From the NCBI RefSeq assembly GCF_032056465.1, contig NZ_DAMBCL010000009.1: a DNA stretch of 64,000 bases; one strand, 5' to 3'. Shown piece by piece: positions 48,774 to 57,830 of the stretch (positions are counted from its first letter, which is position 1; the number at the start of each line of letters is the position of its first letter). The notes beneath the pieces are model-generated. The model saw only the letters and a list, made by a program, of their open reading frames with translations, was not told the DNA's origin and did not search any database. The position numbers and the translations under genes were made by a program. Origin of the DNA: Mobilicoccus sp032056465. GTDB lineage: Bacteria; Actinomycetota; Actinomycetes; Actinomycetales; Dermatophilaceae.

Positions 48774-49418
48774 TCATCCCGGCGGGATCTCCGCGTGCCG
48801 ACGCACCCAGGCGTGCATCGCGATCGCCGCCGCGGCCCCGGCGTTGATCGACCGGGTCGAGCCGAACTGGGTGATGTGGACGACGGCCTGCGCGGCGGCG
48901 AGTGCCTCGACGCTGAGCCCCGGCCCTTCCTGCCCGAACACGAGGACGCACCGCCGCGGGAGGTCGAAGGTCTCCAGCGGCACGCTGCCGGGGACGTTGT
49001 CCACGGCGATGACCGCGTAGTCCTGCGCGCGCGCCCACGCCAGGAGTCCCGCGACCTCGGCGTGGTGGTGTTCGTGCTGGTAGCGGTCGGTGACCATCGC
49101 CCCCCGCCGGTTCCATCGCCGACGCCCGACGATGTGGAACGCGCCGACGTTGAAGGCGTTGGCCGTGCGGATGATCGAGCCGATGTTGAAGTCGTGCTCC
49201 CAGTTCTCGACCGCGACGTGAAGAGCGTGCCGGCGGGTGTCGAGGTCGGCGACGATCGCGTCGTGCCGCCAGTAGCGGTACCGGTCCTCGACGTTGCGGG
49301 TGTCGCCCGCGGCGAGGAGATCGGGGTCGTACCGTGCGGCCACGTCGCCGCCGGGATCGCGCGGCCACGCCTCCGGCCCACCCGGCCACGGCCCGACACC
49401 GACGATGCGCGATTCCAC
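48774..49418 (-). CDS. SpoU-family RNA methyltransferase
   Basis: This SPOUT-fold enzyme would methylate a ribose 2'-OH in tRNA or rRNA with SAM. It has NIGSIIRTANAFNVGAFHIVG (motif 1), LVFGQEGPGLS (motif 2) and STRSINAGAAAAIAMHAW (motif 3), the order of TrmH/SpoU proteins. I take GTG 49418 (214 residues) because TAGACT lies about 8 nt upstream as a -10, which suggests a leaderless mRNA; the frame extends upstream to 49517. It is divergent from the DedA gene. Confidence 0.85.
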   Translation of the reverse strand: MESRIVGVGPWPGGPEAWPRDPGGDVAARYDPDLLAAGDTRNVEDRYRYWRHDAIVADLDTRRHALHVAVENWEHDFNIGSIIRTANAFNVGAFHIVGRRRWNRRGAMVTDRYQHEHHHAEVAGLLAWARAQDYAVIAVDNVPGSVPLETFDLPRRCVLVFGQEGPGLSVEALAAAQAVVHITQFGSTRSINAGAAAAIAMHAWVRRHAEIPPG

Positions 49419-49566
49419 GAGCGGTGAGTCTACGGACCCCGACCCCGCGCCACCGCCCTCCGGCGGGAGCAGCACCACGTGCGCGCCGCGTGCGGGTGCG
49501 CGAGTCGAGCCACCCACGATTTCGCCCAGGGGCCACTCAGGGACGCACCGCTACCCTGAAGACGTG

Positions 49567-50250
49567 ATGCCTGCCCTCGGTCCCGACTGGATGGACCCCC
49601 AATACCTCCTCGACCAGTTCGGGACCCAGTTCTTCTGGGTCAGCGTCGCCATCGTCTTCATCGAGTGCGGTCTGCTGTTCCCGATCCTTCCCGGCGACTC
49701 GCTCCTGTTCTCCGTCGGCCTCTTCATCAAGCGCGGCGACGTCGCGATGGGGATCGCCCCGGCGTGCGTGATCCTCTCGATCGCCGCGTTCCTCGGCAAC
49801 GTCGTCGGTTACGAGATCGGCCGCGCCATCGGCGAGCCCCTCTACCACCGGGACGGTCGGTTCCTCAAGAAGAAGTACTTCGACCAGACCATCGACTTCT
49901 TCGACAAGTACGGCAACAAGGCCCTGGTCATCGGGCGATTCGTCCCCATCGTGCGCACGTTCATCACGGTCGTCGCCGGCGTCGGCCGCATGGACCGCCG
50001 CCGGTTCTTCACGTGGAGCGGCGTCGGCGCCGTGCTGTGGGCGACGGGCATCACGCTTCTCGGTTACTTCCTCGGCGGGATCCAGTTCGTCCACGACAAC
50101 CTCGAGGCCGCGATCCTGCTCATCGTGTTCGTCTCGGTCCTGCCGATGGTGTTCGAGTTCGTCGTCCACAAGCGCCGCAGCAAGGCGATCGTGCGCGAGG
50201 CGGTCGATGCCGTCGACGACGCCGTCGAGGCCCGCCGCCGCGAGCCCTGA
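49567..50250 (+). CDS. DedA family membrane protein
   Basis: DedA proteins (SNARE-associated/VTT family) are membrane proteins linked to lipid-carrier flipping and membrane potential. The 227-residue product has ILPGDSLLFSVGLF, VVGYEIGRAIGEPLYHRDG, GNKALVIGRFVPIVRTFITVVAGVG with the typical F-x-P-x-x-R motif, and several membrane segments between residues 20-190. The C-terminus is charged. ATG 49567 follows GTG 49564, and TACCCT (49552-49557) suggests a leaderless start. Confidence 0.88.
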   Translation: MPALGPDWMDPQYLLDQFGTQFFWVSVAIVFIECGLLFPILPGDSLLFSVGLFIKRGDVAMGIAPACVILSIAAFLGNVVGYEIGRAIGEPLYHRDGRFLKKKYFDQTIDFFDKYGNKALVIGRFVPIVRTFITVVAGVGRMDRRRFFTWSGVGAVLWATGITLLGYFLGGIQFVHDNLEAAILLIVFVSVLPMVFEFVVHKRRSKAIVREAVDAVDDAVEARRREP

Positions 50251-50466
50251 GCGGGCTGTCGTCGGGCGTCGTCGACCCGACTGCGGGTGGCGCCTGATCT
50301 CCGGCGGCAGGACCTCCGGCCCGGTGCGTTCGCCGTGATGCGCGCGAACCCGCGCCCGCGCTCCCCCCATGGGAGGAGCACGGGCGGAACGTGGTCTGGG
50401 GCCGGAGTTCCCCCGGCGGCCCCGACCTCACGCCGACGCACATGGCGGTCCGGGTGCGGCCGGGCC

Positions 50467-51012
50467 TCAGGCGAGGCCGAGGTCCGCGAGACCGTACGCC
50501 GCGCGGTAGGGGACGTCCGCCTCGGCCTGGATGCGTTCGGCGGCCCCGGAGGACCGATCGGCGATGACCGCGACGGCGACGACCTCGGCACCGGCCTCCC
50601 GGCACGCCTCGACCGCGGTGAGCGGGGATCCGCCGGTGGTCGAGGTGTCCTCCACGACGAGCACCCGCCGACCCGTGATCGACGGCCCCTCGATGCGTTG
50701 CTGCAGACCGTGAGCCTTCTCCGCCTTGCGGACGACGAAGGCGTCGAGACGCGCACCGTCGGCCGCAGCGGCGTGGAGCATGGCGGTGGCGACGGGGTCG
50801 GCGCCCATCGTGAGGCCCCCGACGGCGTCGAAGTCGAGGTCGGTCGTCAGCTCGCGCATGACCTGCCCGACGAGCGGGGCGGCCTCGCCGTCGAGGGTGA
50901 TGCGGCGCAGGTCGACGTAGTAGTCGGCCTCCTTGCCGGAGGAGAGGGTGACCTTGCCGTGGACGACGGCCTTGTCCTTGATGAGCTCGAGCAGCTGGTC
51001 GCGTGCGGTCAT
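50467..51012 (-). CDS. pyrE: Orotate phosphoribosyltransferase
   Basis: PyrE joins orotate and PRPP to give OMP in pyrimidine synthesis. The 181-residue protein has GKVTLSSGKEADYYVDLRR, GGLTMGADPVATAML, and the PRPP-binding loop VLVVEDTSTTGGSPL. Length and order are normal. It is alone, with no other pyrimidine gene in the window. Confidence 0.95.
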   Translation of the reverse strand: MTARDQLLELIKDKAVVHGKVTLSSGKEADYYVDLRRITLDGEAAPLVGQVMRELTTDLDFDAVGGLTMGADPVATAMLHAAAADGARLDAFVVRKAEKAHGLQQRIEGPSITGRRVLVVEDTSTTGGSPLTAVEACREAGAEVVAVAVIADRSSGAAERIQAEADVPYRAAYGLADLGLA

Positions 51013-51045
51013 GGGCTCAGACTAGGTCAGCGCGCAGGGGAGGCG

Positions 51046-51852
51046 TCATCGCCCGTTTCGCTCGCGCGAGGGGCCCTCGGAACCCATCATCGCCGCGGAC
51101 AGCCGCCGCACCGCCCCACGCGGCAGCACGCCCGTGAGCATCTCGGCGCTGCGGTAGAACGCGCCCGGCGTGGAGATCACCTTGCCGGCGCGGGCGTCGC
51201 GCAGGCAGTCGCGCACGAGGCGGTCGGNNNNNNNNNNGGAGTCGAGCCACATGAATCCGGGCACGTCCTCCATGCCGGCCCCCATGCGGGAGTGGAACTC
51301 CGTGTGCGTGTAGCCCGGGCACAGGGCCGTGATGCCGACGCCACTGCCGGCCAGGTCGATCGCGAGCGACTGGGTGAGCGTGGTGACGAACGACTTGCAC
51401 GCGGAGTAGCTGCCCATGGTCACGTAGGAGGCGACCGAGGAGACGTTGACGATGTGCCCACGACCCCGCGCCCGCATCGCCCGTCCGGCGGCGTGGGTGA
51501 GGACGAGCACCGCCTCGCAGAGCACGGCGAGCTGGCGCTGCTCGTCGGCGACGTCGGAGTTGAAGAACGACGTCTTGAGCCCGAAACCGGCGTTGTTGAC
51601 GAGCAGGTCGACCGCGCGGTCGCCCTGCTCCCCCAGGCGCGCGGCGACGGCGTCGCGGCCCTCGTCGGTGGCGAGGTCGGCGGGCAGCACCTCGGTGGCC
51701 ACGCCGTAGGAGGACTCCAGCTCGCGGGCGAGGTCGTCGAGACGGGTGCGGTCACGCGCGACGAGGACGACGTCGTGGCCCGTGCGGGCGAGTTCGCGGC
51801 AGAAGGACCGGCCGATCCCGGCGCTGGCCCCGGTGACGAGTGCGATGGTCAT
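51046..51852 (-). CDS. Short-chain dehydrogenase/reductase (interrupted by assembly gap)
   Basis: This classical SDR has TGASAGIGRSF (NAD(P) loop), NNAGFGL, and the active-site Tyr-x3-Lys in SYSACKSF. The enzyme would oxidise or reduce an unknown alcohol or carbonyl. About 268 residues are encoded if the ten N at 51228-51237 are taken at face value; they fall after GFMWLDS, and the reading frame happens to continue in DRLVRDCLRDARAGKV. The real size of the gap is unknown. Confidence 0.85.
   Translation of the reverse strand: MTIALVTGASAGIGRSFCRELARTGHDVVLVARDRTRLDDLARELESSYGVATEVLPADLATDEGRDAVAARLGEQGDRAVDLLVNNAGFGLKTSFFNSDVADEQRQLAVLCEAVLVLTHAAGRAMRARGRGHIVNVSSVASYVTMGSYSACKSFVTTLTQSLAIDLAGSGVGITALCPGYTHTEFHSRMGAGMEDVPGFMWLDSXXXXDRLVRDCLRDARAGKVISTPGAFYRSAEMLTGVLPRGAVRRLSAAMMGSEGPSRERNGR
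51228..51237. other. Ten-N scaffold gap
   Basis: A run of exactly ten N inside the SDR gene. It marks a scaffold join of uncertain length and shows that the sequence is a draft. Confidence 0.98.
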
Positions 51853-51994
51853 GCCGCGAGCCTAGGCCCGCCCGCTGACCACCCGCGCGCTGTCCGGGCG
51901 ACCCGGCGTGGCACGACGTTGCCCTCGCCCGTGATCGCGTCGGGGTCATCGTCGTCGCGGGGACGGGATCGATCGCGGTGCCCGGCGGGCGGGG

Positions 51995-53629
51995 TCAGCG
52001 CACCGTGAAGGTCGTCCGTACGGTGCCGGTGCCACCCGTCGTGATCTCGTAGGCGGGAATCCGACTGCCGGCACTGGGATAGTTCCACCCAGCCACGGGA
52101 CGGGTGCGGCCGCGCGAGATGTCGACGACGGCGCCGTCGGTGACGAGACGCAGCGTCCGCCCCGCGTGATCGCGGAAGACGAGGTTCCGGGGGCGGCTCG
52201 TGACGAGACGCCACCCCGGGTCGAGATGCCATGACTGCCGCAGCGCCGTCCGCCTCGGGTAGGTGTCGGAGACGGTGAGCGTTGCGCTCGGGTGATCGAC
52301 CCGGACGTCGCGGGTGTGGGCGACGCCGTGTTCCCGGTCGAGGACCCGCCACGTGTGGGTTCGGCCCTTGGTCGAGGCGGACCGCACCGCGGCGGTCGCG
52401 CGAGGGTTGGCCCGCCCCCTCGTCGGCCACGCGACGTTGTGGGAGTGCGCCTGACGGGCGTAGGCGGCATAGGAGTTGCGCCAGTCGTAGCCGTAGTAGC
52501 CGGGTCCGACGAGCACCCGCGTGCCGCGGGCCGACCAGGTCACCCCGCCCTTGTCGGGATGCCCGTGCGCGAACCGGGCGGGACCGTACCGCACCGTGTA
52601 GTAGGTGGTCTTCGGGTCGCTCCACGACCACCTGCCCACGGCGATCCCGGCCTCGTTGTCGCGGAAGACGCCGGGCCTCTCCCTGCCGACCGGCTTCCAT
52701 CCGGGGTTGCGGGGGGTGTCGCCGATCTGCACGAGATCGCCGTCGGGTTCGGTGAGCCACCGACCGACGGCCATCGAGCGCTCCGTCTGCGCGAGGATCG
52801 CGCGCACGGCGGGGTCGGCGGGAGCGCCCTTCGCCATCCGTTCACCTGCCGACCGCCACATCATCGTGTTGACGAGGTGGTACCAGGCCGACTGCTCGTA
52901 CGACGTCCCTGCCTTCGTGAACGCCATGCCGGCCTCGCGGCGCATGCGAGCCTCGGCCGCACGCACCCAATCCTCTCGCCCGACAATCTCACCGGCGGCG
53001 CGGATGTTGACGTTCGCCATGAGCCCGTGGTTGTGCACGGGATGGTTCGGCGGGCCGTAGTAGCGAGGCCCGAACAGGAGACGCACCTCGGTGGCCATCC
53101 GCGACGTGAGCCGCGGGTCTCCGGTGACGATCGAGAGACAGGTGAGGACGTGCAGGCGCCGCAGCGATGTGCCCTCGTCCCATCCGAGCGCGTTCGACCC
53201 ACGATCGGGATGCTGGACGTAGAACTTGTCGGCCTGCGCGACGAGCGCGGCGAGCTGGGCGTCCTGGCGGTCGTCGAAGGCCCGCTTCGCCAGCGGCTTC
53301 ATCCAGTCGAGGCCGTAGAAGCTCAGCTGCCACGTCGGGTCGGAGGAGGCGGGCCGTGACCAGGCGCTCGCCGGGATGCGCCCGACGGTGAACGGACGGG
53401 TGGGCGGCACTCTCACCGTCATCGGCTTCCCGTTGCGGACGGGCTCGGAGGCCGGTGCACCGCATCGGGCGTCCGCCCACTGCCGCTGCGCGACGGAACG
53501 TTGGGGGGTCGTCCTGTCGGCGGCGACGCTGCTGCCTGCGGGCGCGGCGAGGGGGAGGACGAGCGCGGCAGCGGCGGTGACGACGCTTGCGCTGACCGGT
53601 CCGAGGGGGCGGCGAGGGAAGGTGGGCAT
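51995..53629 (-). CDS. Secreted heparinase II/III-like protein
   Basis: The 544-residue protein starts with a signal peptide (about residues 1-36, ending AAPAGSSVAA). It has a helical N-terminal toroid and a beta-sandwich C-terminal part with HGHPDKGGVTWSARGTRVLV and HSHNVAWPTRGR, resembling heparinase II/III-type polysaccharide lyases. Substrates in the family range from heparin to alginate, so the target cannot be stated. AGGAG precedes the ATG. It is not part of a sugar-use operon. Confidence 0.8.
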   Translation of the reverse strand: MPTFPRRPLGPVSASVVTAAAALVLPLAAPAGSSVAADRTTPQRSVAQRQWADARCGAPASEPVRNGKPMTVRVPPTRPFTVGRIPASAWSRPASSDPTWQLSFYGLDWMKPLAKRAFDDRQDAQLAALVAQADKFYVQHPDRGSNALGWDEGTSLRRLHVLTCLSIVTGDPRLTSRMATEVRLLFGPRYYGPPNHPVHNHGLMANVNIRAAGEIVGREDWVRAAEARMRREAGMAFTKAGTSYEQSAWYHLVNTMMWRSAGERMAKGAPADPAVRAILAQTERSMAVGRWLTEPDGDLVQIGDTPRNPGWKPVGRERPGVFRDNEAGIAVGRWSWSDPKTTYYTVRYGPARFAHGHPDKGGVTWSARGTRVLVGPGYYGYDWRNSYAAYARQAHSHNVAWPTRGRANPRATAAVRSASTKGRTHTWRVLDREHGVAHTRDVRVDHPSATLTVSDTYPRRTALRQSWHLDPGWRLVTSRPRNLVFRDHAGRTLRLVTDGAVVDISRGRTRPVAGWNYPSAGSRIPAYEITTGGTGTVRTTFTVR

Positions 53630-53744
53630 GACAGCTCCTGGCTCGGCGTCCCCTCTTGATCGGCCGCCGGCGCAGGAACTTGAGTAATCCGTTCATTCCC
53701 AACGCATTTCGAGGCACGTCGGAGGTGGCGACTAGGGTGGCTGC

Positions 53745-54533
<789 letters not shown>

Positions 54534-54566
54534 CCCCCTCCGCACCCCACGTCACCCCCAGCCGGA

Positions 54567-54595
54567 CCGGATGACGTCATCGACGACGTCACCGG
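54567..54595 (+). terminator. Hairpin downstream of xthA
   Basis: CCGGATGACGTC (54567-54578) and GACGTCACCGG (54585-54595) pair with one bulged base across ATCGAC. It carries the same GGATGACGTC core as hairpins near the che genes. Confidence 0.6.
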
Positions 54596-54660
54596 CCTCG
54601 GGGTGTGCGGGCTCGGGGTGCGCGGGCGGACGGTCGAGGGGGCGTCTAGAGTGGTGGGAC

Positions 54661-54736
54661 GACGCGGGGTGCGCCCGAGGAGGCGCTGAGATCACACCCG
54701 TCGAACCTGCCTAGGTCGTGCTAGCGAAGGGACGTC
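54661..54736 (+). promoter_or_regulatory. TPP riboswitch (THI element)
   Basis: The leader has the conserved pieces in order: GGGGTGC, GCTGAGA (54685-54691), ACACCCG, TCGAACCTG and GGTCGTGCTAGCGAAGGGA. These are the thiamin-pyrophosphate pocket and its closing helix. TAGAGT (54647-54652) is a suitable -10, placing transcription near 54659. The thiM ribosome site lies in the last AAGGGA of the element, so TPP binding probably blocks translation. Confidence 0.93.
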
Positions 54737-54738
54737 GC

Positions 54739-55557
54739 ATGAATGCCCCACCCCTGCCTCCCGCAGGGATCTCCCCCACCGACCTCGCGGACGCTCTCGC
54801 GCGGCTACGGGGCCAGTCTCCGCTCGTGCAGTCGCTGACGAACATCGTCGTCGCCCCGTGGACGGCGAACGTGCTCCTCGCAGCCGGGGCCGCGCCCGCG
54901 ATGGTCGACAACCCCCACGAGGCGGGAATCTTCGCGCAGGTCGCGAGCGGTGTGCTCGTCAACACGGGCACCCCGTACGACGACACGACGCAGGCCATGA
55001 AGGCCGCCGTGGACGGATGCCGGGAGTCCGGGACGCCGTGGGTGCTCGACCCGGTCGCCGCGGGCGGTCTCCCGTGGCGCACGAAGACCGCGCGGGACTT
55101 TCTCACGCAACACCCGGCGACGATCATCCGCGGGAACGCGTCGGAGATCTCCGGGCTGCTCGGTGGTGGAGGTGGGCGCGGCGTCGATTCGGCCGACACC
55201 CCCGAGGCCGTTCTCGAGCAGGCCCGCACCCTCGCCGAGCAGCACGGATGCGTCGTCGCGGTCTCCGGCCCGGTCAACCACGTCACCGACGGCGCCGTGC
55301 TCACGCGCGTCCACAACGGCCACGAGCTCATGACGCGCGTCACCGGCGTGGGCTGTGCGCTCGGTGCGCTCATGGCCGCCTACGCGGCGGTGACGCGGCC
55401 GCTCACCGCGGCCACGGCCGCGACCGCGCACCTCACCGTGGCCGCCGACCGCGCCGCCACGGAGTGTCGTGGCCCCGGATCGTTCGCCGTCGCCCTCCTC
55501 GACCACCTCGCGCTCCTCACCCCTGACGACCTCGCGGAGGCGGTGCGTCTGTCGTGA
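54739..55557 (+). CDS. thiM: Hydroxyethylthiazole kinase
   Basis: ThiM phosphorylates the thiazole alcohol so that it can be coupled by ThiE. The 272-residue product has SPLVQSLTNIVVAPWTANVLLA, GTPYDDTTQAMKAA, VLDPVAAGGLPWRTK, IRGNASEISGLLG, and GVGCALGALMAAY with the catalytic Cys in a ribokinase-like fold. ATG 54739 lies just past the riboswitch. It overlaps thiE by a GTGA junction. Confidence 0.95.
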   Translation: MNAPPLPPAGISPTDLADALARLRGQSPLVQSLTNIVVAPWTANVLLAAGAAPAMVDNPHEAGIFAQVASGVLVNTGTPYDDTTQAMKAAVDGCRESGTPWVLDPVAAGGLPWRTKTARDFLTQHPATIIRGNASEISGLLGGGGGRGVDSADTPEAVLEQARTLAEQHGCVVAVSGPVNHVTDGAVLTRVHNGHELMTRVTGVGCALGALMAAYAAVTRPLTAATAATAHLTVAADRAATECRGPGSFAVALLDHLALLTPDDLAEAVRLS

Positions 55558-56204
55558 GCCGCCCGGCCTGCGACCTCACCCTCTATCTCGTCACCGACAC
55601 CGCGATGTGCGGCGGGCCCCACCGTGTCGCCGACGTCGCTCGGGCCGCCGTCGACGGGGGCGCGACCCTCGTCCAGGTGCGCGACCCACGGTGCGACGAA
55701 ACCGAGTTCGTCACGATCGCCCGCTCCGTCGTCGACGCGCTCGACGGAACGGGAGTCCCCGTCCTCCTCAACGACCGGGTCCACCTCGTCGAGGCGGCGG
55801 GCGCCGACGGCGCGCATGTCGGGCAGACCGACCTCGACCCCGTCACCGCCCGGGACCTCCTCGGGCCGGACCGCCTCCTCGGGCTGTCGTGCCAGACCCT
55901 CGCCCACGTCGAGGCCGCGCACGCCCTGCCCACCGGGACGCTCGATCACCTCGGCCTCGGGCCGGTGTTCGACCAGACGACCAAACCCGATGCCGCCACG
56001 GCCTCGGGCCTCGCCGCGCTCGCCGACCTCGTCGCCGCGAGTCCATGGCCGTGCGTCGCGATCGGCGGCATCACGATCGACCGCATCGGGATGCTTGCCG
56101 CGACCGGGGTGGACGGCGCCGCCGTCGTCAGTGCGATCTGCGCCGCCCCCGACCCGCGCGAGGCCGCCGCCGCCCTGCTCACCCGCTGGAAGGACGCCCG
56201 ATGA
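55554..56204 (+). CDS. thiE: Thiamine-phosphate synthase
   Basis: ThiE couples HMP-PP to thiazole phosphate, giving thiamin phosphate. The 216-residue TIM-barrel protein has LYLVTDTAMCGG, GATLVQVRDPRCDE, VPVLLNDRVHLVEAAGADG, HVGQTDLD, HLGLGPVFDQTTK and VAIGGITIDRIG. GTG 55554 overlaps thiM's stop (GTGA), and its stop overlaps thiD's ATG, so three genes are translationally linked. Confidence 0.96.
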   Translation: MSRPACDLTLYLVTDTAMCGGPHRVADVARAAVDGGATLVQVRDPRCDETEFVTIARSVVDALDGTGVPVLLNDRVHLVEAAGADGAHVGQTDLDPVTARDLLGPDRLLGLSCQTLAHVEAAHALPTGTLDHLGLGPVFDQTTKPDAATASGLAALADLVAASPWPCVAIGGITIDRIGMLAATGVDGAAVVSAICAAPDPREAAAALLTRWKDAR

Positions 56205-57031
56205 CCACACCCGCGACCACCCCACCCAAGGCCCTGTCCATCGCCGGTTCCGACCCCTCGGGCGGGGCTGGCATCCAGGCCGACCTCAAGGCGTTCAGCG
56301 CCCTGGGCGCCTACGGCATGTGTGTGATCACGGCGCTCACCGCGCAGTCGACGCGCGGGGTGGATGGGGTCCACCCGGTTCCGGCGGCGTTCGTCACCGA
56401 TCAGCTCAACACGCTCTACGACGACATCCGGCCCGGTGCCGTCAAGATCGGGATGCTCGCCGACACGGAGGTCACCGCCGCCGTCCGCGCGTTCCTCGAG
56501 AGGCTGCGCGCCGACGAGGGCAGGGCCGAGCTGCCGATCGTCCTCGACCCCGTGATGGTCGCGACGAGCGGCGACCGGCTGCTGTCCGACGACGCGGTCG
56601 ACGCCGTGCGCGACCTCGTGCCGCTCGCGAGCCTCATCACGCCGAACCTCGCCGAGGCCGGCGTCCTCCTCGACCGCGATCCGGCGACCTCCGTCTCCGG
56701 GATGCACGAGCAGGCCCACCGACTGCGTGATCTCGGAGCGCGGCGGGTGTACCTCAAGGGTGGGCATCTCACCGACGACGCCATCGACGTCCTCCTCGAC
56801 GGCGACGACGTCCAGGAACTCACCGCCACCCGGGTGGACACGCCGAACACCCACGGCACCGGATGCTCGTTGTCCTCCGCGCTCGCCGCGCTCCGCCCGC
56901 AACGCCCCGACTGGGGCACGACCGCCCACGACGCCAAGGCCTGGCTCACGGGCGCCCTCGAGCGCGCCGACGAGCTGCACGTCGGCCACGGTCACGGTCC
57001 CGTCCACCACTTCCACGCCCTCTGGAGCTGA
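56201..57031 (+). CDS. thiD: Hydroxymethylpyrimidine/phosphomethylpyrimidine kinase
   Basis: ThiD phosphorylates HMP to HMP-P and HMP-PP for ThiE. The 276-residue ribokinase-fold protein has SIAGSDPSGGAGIQADLKAF, TAQSTRGVDGVH, VKIGMLADTEV, LDPVMVATSGDRLL, LITPNLAEAGVLLDR and DTPNTHGTGCSLSSA with the anion-hole and catalytic Cys. Its ATG overlaps thiE. It is one base from tenA. Confidence 0.96.
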   Translation: MTTPATTPPKALSIAGSDPSGGAGIQADLKAFSALGAYGMCVITALTAQSTRGVDGVHPVPAAFVTDQLNTLYDDIRPGAVKIGMLADTEVTAAVRAFLERLRADEGRAELPIVLDPVMVATSGDRLLSDDAVDAVRDLVPLASLITPNLAEAGVLLDRDPATSVSGMHEQAHRLRDLGARRVYLKGGHLTDDAIDVLLDGDDVQELTATRVDTPNTHGTGCSLSSALAALRPQRPDWGTTAHDAKAWLTGALERADELHVGHGHGPVHHFHALWS

Positions 57032-57032
57032 C

Positions 57033-57680
57033 ATGTCCTTCTCGACCGACACATGGGAGCGCTCGCTGCCGATCCGCCGGGCCATCGACGACCTCCCGTT
57101 CGTCCGCGGCCTCGCCGACGGCAGCCTCGACCGCGAGCGATTCGTCTACTACATGGCGCAGGACGCGCTCTACCTCGCCGACTACGGTCGGGTTCTCGCG
57201 ACACTCGCCGGCCAGGCGACCGATCCCGACGAGCTGCTGTTCTGGGCGGAGGACGCCAAGACGACCCTCGTCGTCGAGCGGGAACTCCACGGCGCACACG
57301 TCGAGGACTTCGCCGCGTTCACCCGCTCGCCCACGTGCCTCGCGTACACGTCGTACCTGCAGTCGCTCACGACCCAGGGCTCCTACGCCGTCGCCGTCGC
57401 GGGCGTGCTGCCCTGCTTCTGGATCTACGCCGACGTGGGAGAGCACCTCCTCGAACAGGCGGCGCCGTTGGAGAAGCACCCCTACGGTGACTGGATCGGC
57501 ATGTACTCGGATCCGGCGTTCGCCGAATCGGTCGAGAAGGCCAAGGCCGTCGCCGACCGGTGCGCCGAGGAGGCGTCCGTCGCCACGGTCGAGCGGATGC
57601 ACGTCGCCTACGAGACGGCCTCGAAGTTCGAGTGGATGTTCTGGGACGCGGCCTGGCGCATGGAGACCTGGCCGATCTGA
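57033..57680 (+). CDS. tenA: TenA-type thiaminase II family protein
   Basis: TenA releases the aminomethyl pyrimidine from thiamin breakdown products so that HMP is salvaged. The 215-residue all-helical protein has ERFVYYMAQDALYLADYG with an active-site Asp pair, VAVAGVLPCFWIYADVG with the conserved Cys, and HPYGDWIGMYSDPAF. It begins one base past the thiD stop and is under the same riboswitch. A hairpin ends the operon 89 bp on. Confidence 0.93.
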   Translation: MSFSTDTWERSLPIRRAIDDLPFVRGLADGSLDRERFVYYMAQDALYLADYGRVLATLAGQATDPDELLFWAEDAKTTLVVERELHGAHVEDFAAFTRSPTCLAYTSYLQSLTTQGSYAVAVAGVLPCFWIYADVGEHLLEQAAPLEKHPYGDWIGMYSDPAFAESVEKAKAVADRCAEEASVATVERMHVAYETASKFEWMFWDAAWRMETWPI

Positions 57681-57768
57681 GCGCCCCGCCGCAACCCCGG
57701 ATGACGACGCTCCGATGACTGTCAAGGGGTGGGGTGGCCAGGGACAGGCCGGTCCGGAGGGACGAGGA

Positions 57769-57802
57769 GGGGGCCGCGGTGGGATGTCCCACCACGGCCC
57801 CC
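57769..57802. terminator. Terminator between tenA and the AGCS symporter
   Basis: Arms 57769-57784 and 57787-57802 pair over 16 bases with one mismatch. It lies between convergent genes. Confidence 0.8.
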
Positions 57803-57830
57803 TTCGGTGCGCTCGGCCGGCGGCGTCGCC

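Noticed and set aside
51228..51237. A biological insertion or deletion in the SDR gene
   Set aside because: The exact run of ten N is a scaffolding convention; the true sequence is simply missing.
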